DNA of 64,000 nt. Source: Paracoccaceae bacterium (lineage in GTDB: Bacteria > Pseudomonadota > Alphaproteobacteria > Rhodobacterales > Rhodobacteraceae). Below are positions 45,008-54,727 of the stretch, in pieces (position 1 is the first letter of the stretch; every line of letters starts with the position of its first letter). The position numbers and the translations under genes were made by a program. The stretch spans positions 1 to 64,000 of the forward strand of contig JAUYQR010000014.1 of assembly GCA_030697175.1 (NCBI GenBank), in the 5' to 3' direction. Below the pieces are notes generated by a model that saw nothing but the letters and a program-made list of their open reading frames with translations, had not been told where the DNA came from and did not search any database.

Positions 45008-46570
45008 ATGGACCTGATCGACGACACGCCCGCGCCGCAGGGCAACCAGCCGGAATACACCGTGTCGGAACTGTCCGGTGCGGTGAAGCGGGTGATCGAG
45101 GGCGAGTTCGGGCTGGTGCGCGTGCGCGGCGAGGTGGGGCGGGTGTCGCGCCCGGCCTCGGGGCATCTGTATTTTGACCTGAAGGATGACCGCAGCGTCA
45201 TTGCGGCGATCAGCTGGAAGGGCCAGGTCGCGAAGATGCAGGTGCGGCCCGAGGAGGGGATGGAAGTCATCGCCACCGGGCGGATGACCACGTTTCCGGG
45301 CCAGTCGAAGTATCAGCTGATCGTCGATGACGTGGCGCCTGCGGGGGCCGGGGCGCTGATGGCGATGCTGGAAAAGCGGCGGGCGGCGCTGGCGGCGGAG
45401 GGGTTGTTCGATCAGGCGCGCAAGCGGCGACTGCCGTTCCTGCCGGGGGTGATCGGGGTGGTGACGTCCCCCAGTGGCGCCGTGATCCGGGATATCCTGC
45501 ACCGCCTGCGCGACCGGTTTCCGCGCCATGTGCTGATCTGGCCGGTGGCGGTGCAGGGGCAGGCCTGTGCGGCCGAGGTGGCGGCGGCGATCCGGGGGTT
45601 CAACGCAATTCAGCCCGGCGGGCCGATCCCGCGCCCGGATGTGATCATCGTGGCGCGGGGTGGCGGGTCGCTGGAGGACCTGTGGGGGTTCAACGAGGAG
45701 ATCGTGGTTCGGGCGGCGGCGGGGTCGGAGATTCCGCTGATTTCCGCCGTGGGGCATGAAACGGATACGACGCTGATCGACTATGCGTCGGACCTGCGCG
45801 CGCCGACACCGACGGCGGCGGCAGAGCTGGCGGTGCCGGTGCGGCTGGAATTGCTGGCGGGGCTGGATGCGACGGGCGCGCGGCTGGTGCGCGGCGTGGT
45901 GCAGGGGGTGGGGTTGCGCGGGCAGCGGCTGCGCGATCTGGGGCGGGCGTTGCCCCGGCTGGACAGCCTGTTGTCGGCGCCAAGGCAGCGGCTGGACGGG
46001 GCGGGCGCGCGGATCGGGGCGGCGCTGGGGCTGGCGGTGGCACAGAAGCACCGGCAGTTCGACCGGGTGGCGGGGCCGATGCGGCCGGAGTTGCTGCTGG
46101 GGTTGGCGGCGCGGCGGCGTGACGGGATGCGGCTTTGGGAACAGCGGCTGGAGGCGGCGCTGGCGCGGCGGCTGGAGCGTGCGCGCGACCGGGCCGACAA
46201 TCAGGCGGGGCGGCTGGTGCCGGCGCTGGAGCGGATGATCGCTGCGGCGGACCGGCGGGTGCAGGACGGCAACCGCGAGTTGGCGGCCAAGGGCGCGCGG
46301 CTGGATGCGGCGGCGGGCGCGCGGTTGAAGCGGCTGACGGACCGGCTGGAGGCGCTGGACCGCACGCGCGGCACGCTTGGCTATGCCGAGACGCTGAAGC
46401 GCGGCTATGCGGTGGTGCGCGGCGATGGCCATGTGGTGACCACGCGGGCGGCGGCGGAAAAGGCGGCGAGCCTTGAGGTGGAGTTTGCCGATGGCCGGCT
46501 GGCCTTGGGCGCGCGGGCGCCGCGCAAGGCCAAGGGCGAGGAAGGCGGCGGGCAGGGCAGCCTGTTCTGA
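45008..46570 (+). CDS. xseA: Exodeoxyribonuclease VII large subunit
   Basis: This is the catalytic subunit (520 residues) of the single-strand exonuclease. The N-terminal OB-fold reads YTVSELSGAVKRVIEGEFG with GHLYFDLKDD. The catalytic core has GVVTSPSGAVIRDI, RGGGSLEDLWGFNEE and ISAVGHETDTTLIDYASD, followed by a long coiled-coil and TLGYAETLKRGYAVVR. ATG 45008 follows CGGGAGG; xseB is not adjacent. Confidence 0.96.
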   Translation: MDLIDDTPAPQGNQPEYTVSELSGAVKRVIEGEFGLVRVRGEVGRVSRPASGHLYFDLKDDRSVIAAISWKGQVAKMQVRPEEGMEVIATGRMTTFPGQSKYQLIVDDVAPAGAGALMAMLEKRRAALAAEGLFDQARKRRLPFLPGVIGVVTSPSGAVIRDILHRLRDRFPRHVLIWPVAVQGQACAAEVAAAIRGFNAIQPGGPIPRPDVIIVARGGGSLEDLWGFNEEIVVRAAAGSEIPLISAVGHETDTTLIDYASDLRAPTPTAAAELAVPVRLELLAGLDATGARLVRGVVQGVGLRGQRLRDLGRALPRLDSLLSAPRQRLDGAGARIGAALGLAVAQKHRQFDRVAGPMRPELLLGLAARRRDGMRLWEQRLEAALARRLERARDRADNQAGRLVPALERMIAAADRRVQDGNRELAAKGARLDAAAGARLKRLTDRLEALDRTRGTLGYAETLKRGYAVVRGDGHVVTTRAAAEKAASLEVEFADGRLALGARAPRKAKGEEGGGQGSLF

Positions 46571-46586
46571 CGCGCGCAGGTCCGGG

Positions 46587-46982
46587 TCAGGCGCCGACGT
46601 CGGGGCCGGGGCAGGCGAGCGGGCTATCGGTCTGGTTGACCTCGCTCAGTTCGGCGCCGGGGGCCATTTCGACGGACAGCGCCGTGAGGCCGGTGCCGCC
46701 CTGCCAGAAGGTCCAGCAATGCGGGGTCGGGTCGTATTCGTAGACAAAGCAGATGTTTTCGCCCTGCGGATACCAAACGCCGTAGTCGCAGGTGTTCTCG
46801 GCCACGCTCCACCGCACCTTGCGGCCGGGCAGGTATTCTTCGGTGCCAAACACCTGGCCGAATTGCGAATAGGTCAGGGTCTTGCCGGTGACGTAGGTGT
46901 CGAATTCGTCGGCTGTCATCGGCGTTTCCGCCAGCGCGGCGAGGGGGAGCCAGGCGAGGAGGCAGGCGATCAGGGTGCGCAT
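46587..46982 (-). CDS. Small secreted protein, copy 1
   Basis: This 131-residue protein has a signal peptide (MRTLIACLLAWLPLAALA) and a mature part with four Cys (ENTCDYG, ENICFVYEYD, PHCWTFW, LACPGPD), likely two disulfides. It is paralogous to the gene three bases upstream on the same strand. The shared core is FGTEEYLPxRxVRW. I do not recognise a named family. A periplasmic role is inferred. Confidence 0.75.
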   Translation of the reverse strand: MRTLIACLLAWLPLAALAETPMTADEFDTYVTGKTLTYSQFGQVFGTEEYLPGRKVRWSVAENTCDYGVWYPQGENICFVYEYDPTPHCWTFWQGGTGLTALSVEMAPGAELSEVNQTDSPLACPGPDVGA

Positions 46983-46985
46983 CGG

Positions 46986-47375
46986 TCAGACCCCAACATC
47001 GGGACCGGCGCAGGACAGGGGATTGGTGGTGCGCTGCGATTCGAGGATTTCCCAGCCGCCGTCCGGCCCCATGTAGCGGCCCCTGATGCCACCGTTTTCG
47101 AGGAAGTAGAGCCAGCATTGCGGGGTTGGTTCGTTGTCGTAGACAAAACAGATCTGCTCGCCCCGCTGATACCAGGTGCCGTAGACGCAGGTGTCGCCTT
47201 CGAACGCCCAGCGGACGGCGCGGTCGGGCAGGTATTCCTCGGTTCCGAAAAGACCGCCGCCGTAATCGTAGGTGATGGTCGAGCCGGTGACGTTGGCATC
47301 GAACTGCGGCCCGGTGAGGGGCGTTTCGGCAAGCGCGGGGAAGGCGAGGGCGCTGAGAAGGACGGCAAGACGCAT
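46986..47375 (-). CDS. Small secreted protein, copy 2
   Basis: This is a 129-residue paralogue of the downstream gene. Signal peptide MRLAVLLSALAFPALA; core GLFGTEEYLPDRAVRWAF; four Cys (GDTCVYG, QICFVYDNE, PQCWLYF, LSCAGPDVG) with the same spacing as copy 1. The pair arose by tandem duplication and is co-transcribed. The function is unknown. Confidence 0.75.
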   Translation of the reverse strand: MRLAVLLSALAFPALAETPLTGPQFDANVTGSTITYDYGGGLFGTEEYLPDRAVRWAFEGDTCVYGTWYQRGEQICFVYDNEPTPQCWLYFLENGGIRGRYMGPDGGWEILESQRTTNPLSCAGPDVGV

Positions 47376-47430
47376 CGAAGGCTCCGGTCTGGATGCGGGC
47401 AGAGTGCCAGACCGGGGCGGTGATTGCCAG

Positions 47431-47509
47431 TCAAGCGCGCGTGTCAAGCGCGCGTGTCAGGCGCGCGTGTCAGGCGCGCGTGTCATGACGCGCGTGTCAT
47501 GACGCGGGG
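47431..47509. repeat. 13-base tandem repeat in the 3' end of the hydroxylase gene
   Basis: Consecutive units TCAAGCGCGCGTG (x2), TCAGGCGCGCGTG (x2), then TCATGACGCGCGTG and a partial unit. The array covers the stop codon and the last 17 or so codons of the alkane-hydroxylase-like gene on the minus strand. Confidence 0.85.
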
Positions 47510-48536
47510 TCGGCGGCTGCCAGCGGGCAAGGTGCGGGGCGATGGCGCGGCGCCAGAGCCGGGGGGCCAGCGCCATCGTTGCGGCGAGGGGCAGGGGCCA
47601 GGGCAAGGTCGGCGCGTCGTCGGGCAGGCGCAGCGCGGGGAACGGGCGGCCGGGGTGGATGTGGTGGTCGGAATGGCGCGGGGCGTTCAGGAGCATGGCG
47701 GAGGAAAACCAGTGCGGGGTGTTCCAGCTGTGCCGGGGGCCGACGGGTTCAAGCCGGCCATCGGGCAGGCGTGCGCGGGTGAGGCCGTAGTGCTGGACAT
47801 AGTCGGACAGGAGGATCTGCGCCTGGGCGTGGAGGGCGAGGAGGGTCCAGGTGGCGACGCCCGAGGGGCCCGCGAGGGCGTAGGCTGCGGCAAGGCAGGC
47901 GAGGGCGCCGGTGAGGTAGAGGGCATAGGGGTGGAGGCGGCGGGGGGTGCGCGCGCGAAGGTCGGTTTCGGCCTGCCAGCCTTGGCGAAAGCCGCCCGCC
48001 CACGCGCGGCGGGCGAAGCGGTAGTAGCTTTCCCCGGCGCGGGCAGTGTTCGGATCGTCGCGGCTGGCGACGTGGCGATGATGCACGAGGCGGTGCGATG
48101 AGGCGTGCTGACCAAAGAGCAGCGAGGTGTAGAGGATGACGCCAAGGGCGACGAGGCCACGGCGCGGGCGGTGGATCAGTTCGTGCGCGGCGGGGTGGGT
48201 GACCTGGCCGAACCACAGGCCTGCGGCGAGGAAGGTTGCGATGCGTTCGGGGAGCGACAGGCCGCTGTTGCCGGCGATGGCCCATGTGGCCAGCGGCAGG
48301 GCGGCGAGGTGGGCGGCGGCGATGGTGATGAGAAGGGCGGTGGCGGCGGGAAACTCCTCGCCCTCGGCGGTGCCGGTGGTGAGGGGGATGAGCTGGTCGA
48401 GGAGGATCGTCAGGACCGCCATGTAAAGCAGCGCAAGCCAGAGCCAGGTGCTGCTGGTCGCCAGCCCGATCAGGAGGAGGGCGACGGGCGTGAGCGAGGC
48501 TGTGGCAAAGGCCATGAGGGGGAGCGGGCGCGTCAT
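47457..48536 (-). CDS. AlkB-like membrane di-iron hydroxylase
   Basis: This alkane-1-monooxygenase-type membrane protein has about 359 residues. Histidine boxes: HELIHR (in FGQVTHPAAHELIHR), HRLVHHRH, and RHSDHHIHP preceded by SDYVQHYGLTR and NTPHWFSSAMLLNAPRH. Several membrane helices precede the boxes. The start at 48536 (MTRPLPLMAF) has a weak ribosome site. The C-terminus HDTRVMTRAPDTRA is encoded by the tandem repeat and is unlikely to be functional. The substrate could be alkanes or another hydrocarbon chain. Confidence 0.82.
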   Translation of the reverse strand: MTRPLPLMAFATASLTPVALLLIGLATSSTWLWLALLYMAVLTILLDQLIPLTTGTAEGEEFPAATALLITIAAAHLAALPLATWAIAGNSGLSLPERIATFLAAGLWFGQVTHPAAHELIHRPRRGLVALGVILYTSLLFGQHASSHRLVHHRHVASRDDPNTARAGESYYRFARRAWAGGFRQGWQAETDLRARTPRRLHPYALYLTGALACLAAAYALAGPSGVATWTLLALHAQAQILLSDYVQHYGLTRARLPDGRLEPVGPRHSWNTPHWFSSAMLLNAPRHSDHHIHPGRPFPALRLPDDAPTLPWPLPLAATMALAPRLWRRAIAPHLARWQPPTPRHDTRVMTRAPDTRA

Positions 48537-48663
48537 CCGGGGCAGTCTAGGCGAAGCATGGGGCAACGGGGAAGCGCGCATAAGCGCGCGGGTGTGCGGG
48601 AGGCGGGCCTTTCATCGGCGCGGCAAAGCGATTAGGTGAAGGGAAATGCCATTAGGGGGCGCG

Positions 48664-49746
48664 ATGTCCTTTTTCACCAAACTGAAGGACCGGCTGTTCC
48701 GGTCGTCCGACAAGATCGGCGACGGGCTGGAGGCGCTGGTCGCCGAGGGCGCGGATGAGGCTGCGCTGCCCGAGGTGCCTGAGCTGCCAGCGGCGGTGAC
48801 CGCGCCGGAGGCTCCTGCGGTGGTGGTTCAGCCGATCGCCCCGCCCGAGCCGGAGGCGGCACCGAAGCCGGGTATTCTTGGGCGGATGTTCGGGCGCACC
48901 GTCGACGAGCCGCGCCGGGTGCTGGACGACGCGATGCTGGAAAGCCTGGAGGAAATGCTGATCCAGGCCGACATGGGCGTGGATACGGCGGTGCGGGTGA
49001 CGGCCAACATCGCCGAGGGGCGGTTCGGGCGGAAGATTTCTACCCCCGAGCTGCGGGCGGCGCTGGCGACCGAGGTGGCGCGGATCATGGCACCGGTGGC
49101 GCGGCCGATGCCGATCTATCCGAAAAAGCCGCAGGTCGTGCTGGTGGTGGGCGTCAACGGATCGGGCAAGACCACGACGATCGGCAAGCTGGCCAGCCAG
49201 TTCAAGGCGGCGGGCAAGACGGTGGTGATTGCCGCGGGTGACACCTTCCGCGCGGCGGCGGTGGAACAGTTGCAGATCTGGGGCCAGCGCGCGGGCGTGC
49301 CGGTGATGACGGCACCCGAGGGCAGCGACCCGGCGAGCCTTGCCTTTGACGCGATGACACGGGCCGAGGCGGAGGGCGCGGACCTTCTGTTGATCGACAC
49401 GGCGGGGCGCTTGCAGAACCGGCAGGACCTGATGGAGGAACTGGCCAAGATCGTGCGCGTCATCCGCAAGAAAGACCCGACCGCGCCGCACAATACGCTG
49501 CTGGTGCTGGATGCGACGACAGGGCAGAACGCGCTGCTGCAGGTGGAGATCTTTCGCAAGATTGCGGATGTGTCGGGGCTGGTGATGACCAAGCTCGATG
49601 GCACGGCCAAGGGCGGGGTTCTGGTGGCGCTGGCCGACAGGTTCGGGCTGCCGATCCATGCGATTGGCGTCGGCGAGCAGATCGACGATCTGTCACCGTT
49701 TGACCCCGACGAGTTCGCGCGCGCGCTTGTGGGCATGGACGCATAA
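48664..49746 (+). CDS. ftsY: Signal recognition particle receptor FtsY
   Basis: FtsY (about 360 residues) is the SRP-receptor GTPase that docks ribosomes at the membrane. An acidic linker follows the MSFFTKLKDRLFRSS start. The NG domain has GVNGSGKTTTIGKLA (G1), DTFRAAAVEQL, DTAGRLQ (G3), TKLDGTAKGG (G4) and GEQIDDLSPFDP. ATG 48664 follows AGGGGG; ATG 48646 is an alternative. Confidence 0.95.
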   Translation: MSFFTKLKDRLFRSSDKIGDGLEALVAEGADEAALPEVPELPAAVTAPEAPAVVVQPIAPPEPEAAPKPGILGRMFGRTVDEPRRVLDDAMLESLEEMLIQADMGVDTAVRVTANIAEGRFGRKISTPELRAALATEVARIMAPVARPMPIYPKKPQVVLVVGVNGSGKTTTIGKLASQFKAAGKTVVIAAGDTFRAAAVEQLQIWGQRAGVPVMTAPEGSDPASLAFDAMTRAEAEGADLLLIDTAGRLQNRQDLMEELAKIVRVIRKKDPTAPHNTLLVLDATTGQNALLQVEIFRKIADVSGLVMTKLDGTAKGGVLVALADRFGLPIHAIGVGEQIDDLSPFDPDEFARALVGMDA

Positions 49747-49760
49747 GCGATGCGGGCCGC

Positions 49761-50666
49761 ATGACCGAGACGCTGCAGGCGCTGGAAGGCACGACGGCGG
49801 GCGAGCATGTGGCGCTGCTGCTGGCGCTGGTGTCGGCGATTGCGCACGCCTGTTTCGGGGCCTTGCAGAAGGGGCGGCACGACCCTTGGGTGACGCGGGG
49901 TGCGATTGACGTCTGGATCGCGGTTCTGGCGGCACCGGTGGCGCTGTTCGTGGTGCCGTGGCCGGTGGGGTTTGAATGGCTGGTGCTGCTGGGCGCGCTG
50001 GGCATCCATTTCTGCTACAAGCTGACAATGGCGCTGGCCTATGAGCGGGCAGCTTACACCGTCGTCTACCCGGTGGTGCGCGGGTCCGGCCCGCTGATCA
50101 CGCTGGCCTTTGCGGCGGTGTTTCTGGGCGAGCATTACGGGCCGTGGCAATGGCTGGGCGTGGCGATCCTGTCGGCGGCGATCCTTGGGCTGGCGGGGGT
50201 CAACCTGCGCGACGCGCCAGTTGATCCACGGGCGCTGAAGGCGGGCTTGGGGTGGGCGTTCGCGGGCGGGATGCTGGTGGCGGTCTACACCACCTATGAC
50301 GCCTGGGGCATAAGGTTGACGCCGGACCCGTTCACGTTTCTGGCATGGTTCTTCCTGATCACGGCGCTGGACTTTCCGGTGCTGATGGGGGTGAAGCTCT
50401 TGCGCGGCACCGCGTCGGTGGCGGGCGAGGTGCGGGGGCTGATGCTGCGCGGGTTCATCGGCGCGCTGGTCGCCTTTGTCAGCTTCGGCGGGGTGATGCT
50501 GGGCACCCGGATCGGCAAGGTGGGCGAGGTTGCGGCGCTGCGCGAAACCTCTACGGTGTTTGCGGCGCTGATCGGCTGGGCAGTGCTGGGCGAGAAGGTG
50601 GGGCGGGTGCGCGCGTCCCTGATGATGGGCGTCGCGCTGGGCGCGGTGATGGTACAGGCAGGATGA
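49761..50666 (+). CDS. EamA/DMT-family transporter
   Basis: This 301-residue protein has about ten hydrophobic helices in two repeated halves, as in drug/metabolite transporters (EamA). Repeat-end signatures: YPVVRGSGPLITLAFAAVFLGE in half one and LRETSTVFAALIGWAVLGE in half two. The substrate is unknown. It is coupled to yciB by an ATGA overlap. Confidence 0.85.
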   Translation: MTETLQALEGTTAGEHVALLLALVSAIAHACFGALQKGRHDPWVTRGAIDVWIAVLAAPVALFVVPWPVGFEWLVLLGALGIHFCYKLTMALAYERAAYTVVYPVVRGSGPLITLAFAAVFLGEHYGPWQWLGVAILSAAILGLAGVNLRDAPVDPRALKAGLGWAFAGGMLVAVYTTYDAWGIRLTPDPFTFLAWFFLITALDFPVLMGVKLLRGTASVAGEVRGLMLRGFIGALVAFVSFGGVMLGTRIGKVGEVAALRETSTVFAALIGWAVLGEKVGRVRASLMMGVALGAVMVQAG

Positions 50667-51274
50667 CGATGGCAGACAAGACGATCAACCCGGTGCTGAA
50701 GCAGGTTCTGGAACTGGGCCCGACGCTGGTGTTCTTTGCGATCTACATGTGGATCAAGGATGACAAGTTTCAGATCGGCGGCACCGAGTATTCGGGGTTC
50801 ATCGTGGCGGCACTGGTGCTGGTGCCGATCCTTCTTGTCTCAATTGCGGCGCTGTGGCGGCTGACCGGGCAACTGAGCCGGATGCAGATTTTCGTCGGTG
50901 TGATGGTGATCTTCTTCGGCGGGCTGACGGCGTGGTTCAACGACGAGAGCTTTTTCAAGATGAAGACAAGCATCGTCTACGGCACCTTCGCCACGATCCT
51001 GACGGTGGGCCTGTTGCAGGGGCGCAGCTATCTGCAATGGGTGATGGCCGAGGCTTTGCCAATGATGCCAGAGGGTTGGATGATCCTGACGCGCAGGCTG
51101 ACGATGATGTTCGCGGCCCTTGCAGTGGCCAACGAGGTGATCTGGCGCACGCAATCGACCGAGCTTTGGGTCAAGCTGGAGACGTTCGGCATGCCGGTGG
51201 CGCTGTTTTTGTTCCTGATGCTGCAGATCACCATGCTGAACCGCTACATGATCGAGGCGCCCGACGAAAAGTGA
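50663..51274 (+). CDS. yciB: Inner-membrane protein YciB/IspZ (septation protein A)
   Basis: This 203-residue, five-helix membrane protein carries the family motifs LELGPTLVFF, VFVGV-like IFVGVMVIFFGGLTAWF, NDESFFKMKTSIVYG and WMILTRRLTMMFAALAVANEVIWR. The family affects septation and envelope. ATG 50663 overlaps the DMT stop; ATG 50669 is also possible. Confidence 0.92.
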   Translation: MTMADKTINPVLKQVLELGPTLVFFAIYMWIKDDKFQIGGTEYSGFIVAALVLVPILLVSIAALWRLTGQLSRMQIFVGVMVIFFGGLTAWFNDESFFKMKTSIVYGTFATILTVGLLQGRSYLQWVMAEALPMMPEGWMILTRRLTMMFAALAVANEVIWRTQSTELWVKLETFGMPVALFLFLMLQITMLNRYMIEAPDEK

Positions 51275-51370
51275 CGGAAGCGGCGCGAAATGCCTTTCAA
51301 GGGTCCGGGTTCTGCCCAAGGTCTGCCTTAAGTCGCCGCTAGAACGGGGCCAAGCGATTAGAGGTTTGCC

Positions 51371-52006
51371 ATGTTCCGTATGCCTTTTGACATGATCCGT
51401 TTGTTCCTGAGCCTGTTTCAAGACCTGCCCGCCTTGCCGCGCACGATCTACATTCCCGGCGCGGTCCTGCTGGCCTCATATCCGATCCTTGCGGTGGCCC
51501 TTGGCGCGGATGCACAGGGGCAGGCCTTTGCGACGGCCTTCCTTCTGGCGCTGGCGGTGCGGATCGGGCTGGGGTTCGAGGGCATGGTGCGGCGGATGCT
51601 GATGAAGTTCAGCGCCGGCCAGACGGTGCTTCTGGCGCTGGCAATGTCGGTGCTGCCGTTGGCGGTGGTGGCGATGGCGAGCGATCCGATCTGGTGCCAG
51701 CGCATCCAGAGCGCGTTCTACGTGGTGATCGGCGGCGTGTTCCTGCTGGACGTGCTGCGTGGCCGCAACGACACCGCGGCGACCCTGTGGCCGGACCGCG
51801 AGATGCAGGCTTACCTGCCCAACCTGACCCGGATGATGGTGATCTACAACTTCAGTTTCCTTGTGCTGAACGAGACGCTGATCAGCACGCTGGACGCCTC
51901 GCACTGGCTGCTGTTCTGGGCGGTGTTGCCGGTGATCGGCCATATGGTGCTGCGCGCGCTGGTGCTGACGGTGATCAATTTGGACGACGAGGCGCATCCG
52001 GTCTGA
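51371..52006 (+). CDS. Multi-pass membrane protein of unknown function
   Basis: This 211-residue protein starts at ATG 51371 with about six hydrophobic segments (PGAVLLASYPILAVAL, FATAFLLALAVRIGLGF, TVLLALAMSVLPLAVVAMA and others). No motif is recognised. It is followed by a hairpin terminator, so it is the last gene of its unit. Confidence 0.65.
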   Translation: MFRMPFDMIRLFLSLFQDLPALPRTIYIPGAVLLASYPILAVALGADAQGQAFATAFLLALAVRIGLGFEGMVRRMLMKFSAGQTVLLALAMSVLPLAVVAMASDPIWCQRIQSAFYVVIGGVFLLDVLRGRNDTAATLWPDREMQAYLPNLTRMMVIYNFSFLVLNETLISTLDASHWLLFWAVLPVIGHMVLRALVLTVINLDDEAHPV

Positions 52007-52032
52007 CCGGAACGCTGTTAACGAGTGACGAG

Positions 52033-52052
52033 GGCCGCGTTCCGACGCGGCC
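52033..52052 (+). terminator. Terminator hairpin before the SAM-II region
   Basis: GGCCGCGT-TCCG-ACGCGGCC followed by TTCCTGG, 27 bases after the membrane-protein stop. Confidence 0.6.
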
Positions 52053-52106
52053 TTCCTGGTTTCGGGCAGGCTTGACCCCGCCGGGTGCGGGGCGTAGACA
52101 ACCCCT

Positions 52107-52159
52107 CGTGGCGCTTTGTTACCGGATTGCGGGCCACGTTAAACAAACCGCTAAAGAGG
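52107..52159 (+). ncRNA. SAM-II riboswitch aptamer
   Basis: The pattern of the SAM-II (metA motif) class is seen. P1 CGTGGC (52107-52112) pairs with GCCACG (52133-52138). The loop contains TTTGTTACCGG and ATTGC. The 3' strand TTAAACAAACCGCTAAAG carries the conserved GCTAAAG. It sits upstream of metZ, a known target class of SAM-II in alphaproteobacteria. Confidence 0.8.
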
Positions 52160-52172
52160 TGAAGGGCGTTGG

Positions 52173-52204
52173 CCCCGGCACCTTTCGGTTGTCCGGGGTT
52201 TTTT
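52173..52204 (+). terminator. Attenuator terminator of the metZ leader
   Basis: CCCCGG (52173-52178) pairs with CCGGGG (52193-52198), with inner ACC/GGT pairing, followed by six T (52199-52204). It lies between the aptamer and metZ, so ligand-dependent transcription termination is likely. It ends 33 bases before the metZ start. Confidence 0.75.
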
Positions 52205-52237
52205 CTTGGCCGGAGGCCATGCTGGGGAATAGGCGCT

Positions 52238-53419
52238 ATGACGAAAGACTGGAAAACCCGCACGAAACTGGTTCATGAAGGCACCCGCCGCAGCCAGTAT
52301 GGCGAGATGGCCGAGGCGATCTTTCTGACGCAGGGTTTCGTCTACCCCGATGCCGAAAGTGCCGAGGCGCGGTTCATCAAGGCCGGCGAGGACGAGTTCA
52401 TCTATGCCCGCTACGGCAACCCGACGACGCGGATGTTCGAGGAGCGGATCGCTGCCCTGGAAGGCACCGAGGATGCGTTTGCGACAGCCAGCGGGATGGC
52501 GGCGGTGTCGGGGGCGCTGACCTCGATGCTGCGGGCGGGGGACCATGTGGTATCCTCACGCGCGCTGTTCGGAAGCTGCCTTTACATTCTGGAGGAGGTG
52601 CTGACGCGCTATGGCGTGAAGGTGACCTTCGTCGACGGTGCCGACCTTGACCAATGGCGCGCGGCGGTGGTGCCGGGAACGAAGGCGGTGTTCTTCGAAT
52701 CCATGTCGAACCCCACGCTGGAGTTGATTGATATCACAGCGGTTTCCGAGATTGCCCATGCGGCGGGTGCGCTGGTGATCTGCGACAACGTCTTTGCCAC
52801 GCCCGTGTTCAGCCGCGCGGTGGAGCAGGGCGCGGATGTGATCGTCTATTCCACCACCAAGCACATCGACGGGCAGGGCCGCGCCTTGGGCGGCGTGGTT
52901 TGCGCCAGCCGCGAGTTCATCCGCAAGACGCTGGAGCCCTACATGAAGCACACCGGCGGGTCGATGAGCCCGTTCACGGCGTGGATGCATCTGAACGGCA
53001 TGGCGACGCTGGACCTGCGCTGCCGGGCGATGGCGGACGCGGCGAAGGAGATCGCGTCGGCGCTTGAGGGGCACGAGAAATTGTCCCGCGTGATCTATCC
53101 CGGCCTGCCGAGCCACCGGCAGCACGCGCTGGCGATGGCGCAGATGGGGTCGGGCGGGACGCTCTTGGCATTTGACCTGAAGGGCGGCAAGGCGGCGGCG
53201 TTCCGGTTCATGAACGCGCTGGAGATCGTGAAGATCTCCAACAACCTTGGTGACGCGAAGTCGATCGCGACCCACCCGGCGACGACGACCCACCAACGGC
53301 TGCCGCAGGACCAGAAGGACGCGCTGGGCATCACACCGGGGCTGATCCGGCTGTCGGTGGGGCTGGAGGACGCGGGCGACCTGACGGCAGATCTGATGCA
53401 GGCGCTTTCGGTGGCGTGA
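52238..53419 (+). CDS. metZ: O-succinylhomoserine sulfhydrylase
   Basis: This PLP enzyme of the Cys/Met metabolism family (393 residues) forms homocysteine from activated homoserine and sulfide. Motifs: YARYGNPTTRMFEERIAALEG, SGMAAVSGAL, the cofactor lysine in YSTTKHIDGQGRALGG, and SNNLGDAKSIATHPATTTH. ATG 52238 follows GGGGAAT. Expression is expected to fall when S-adenosylmethionine is abundant, through the leader described above. Confidence 0.93.
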   Translation: MTKDWKTRTKLVHEGTRRSQYGEMAEAIFLTQGFVYPDAESAEARFIKAGEDEFIYARYGNPTTRMFEERIAALEGTEDAFATASGMAAVSGALTSMLRAGDHVVSSRALFGSCLYILEEVLTRYGVKVTFVDGADLDQWRAAVVPGTKAVFFESMSNPTLELIDITAVSEIAHAAGALVICDNVFATPVFSRAVEQGADVIVYSTTKHIDGQGRALGGVVCASREFIRKTLEPYMKHTGGSMSPFTAWMHLNGMATLDLRCRAMADAAKEIASALEGHEKLSRVIYPGLPSHRQHALAMAQMGSGGTLLAFDLKGGKAAAFRFMNALEIVKISNNLGDAKSIATHPATTTHQRLPQDQKDALGITPGLIRLSVGLEDAGDLTADLMQALSVA

Positions 53420-53468
53420 AGGTCGCGGCCGGACCTTGCGTCGCACCATTATGTGATTAGATCAGACG

Positions 53469-53505
53469 CGCCTGCCCCCGGACCAGGGTGATCCGGGGGC
53501 AGGCG
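53469..53505 (+). terminator. metZ terminator hairpin
   Basis: A perfect 14-bp stem CGCCTGCCCCCGGA/TCCGGGGGCAGGCG with a nine-base loop, 50 bases after the metZ stop. No T-run follows. Confidence 0.65.
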
Positions 53506-53570
53506 TCGCCCGTATACTCTCCGGAAATTGAAGGCAGGCGCTGCGCTGCCGGAACCGAAAGGACCACCCG

Positions 53571-54659
<1,089 letters not shown>

Positions 54660-54661
54660 TG

Positions 54662-54691
54662 GACGGCATGGCAATTGACGGCATGGCAATT
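54662..54691. repeat. 15-base direct tandem repeat before trkH
   Basis: Two exact copies of GACGGCATGGCAATT abut each other just after the folE2 stop. They lie in the short folE2-trkH gap. Confidence 0.75.
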
Positions 54692-54727
54692 GACGGGCCG
54701 GACGCGCCCGCGTAGCCATGCCGCACC

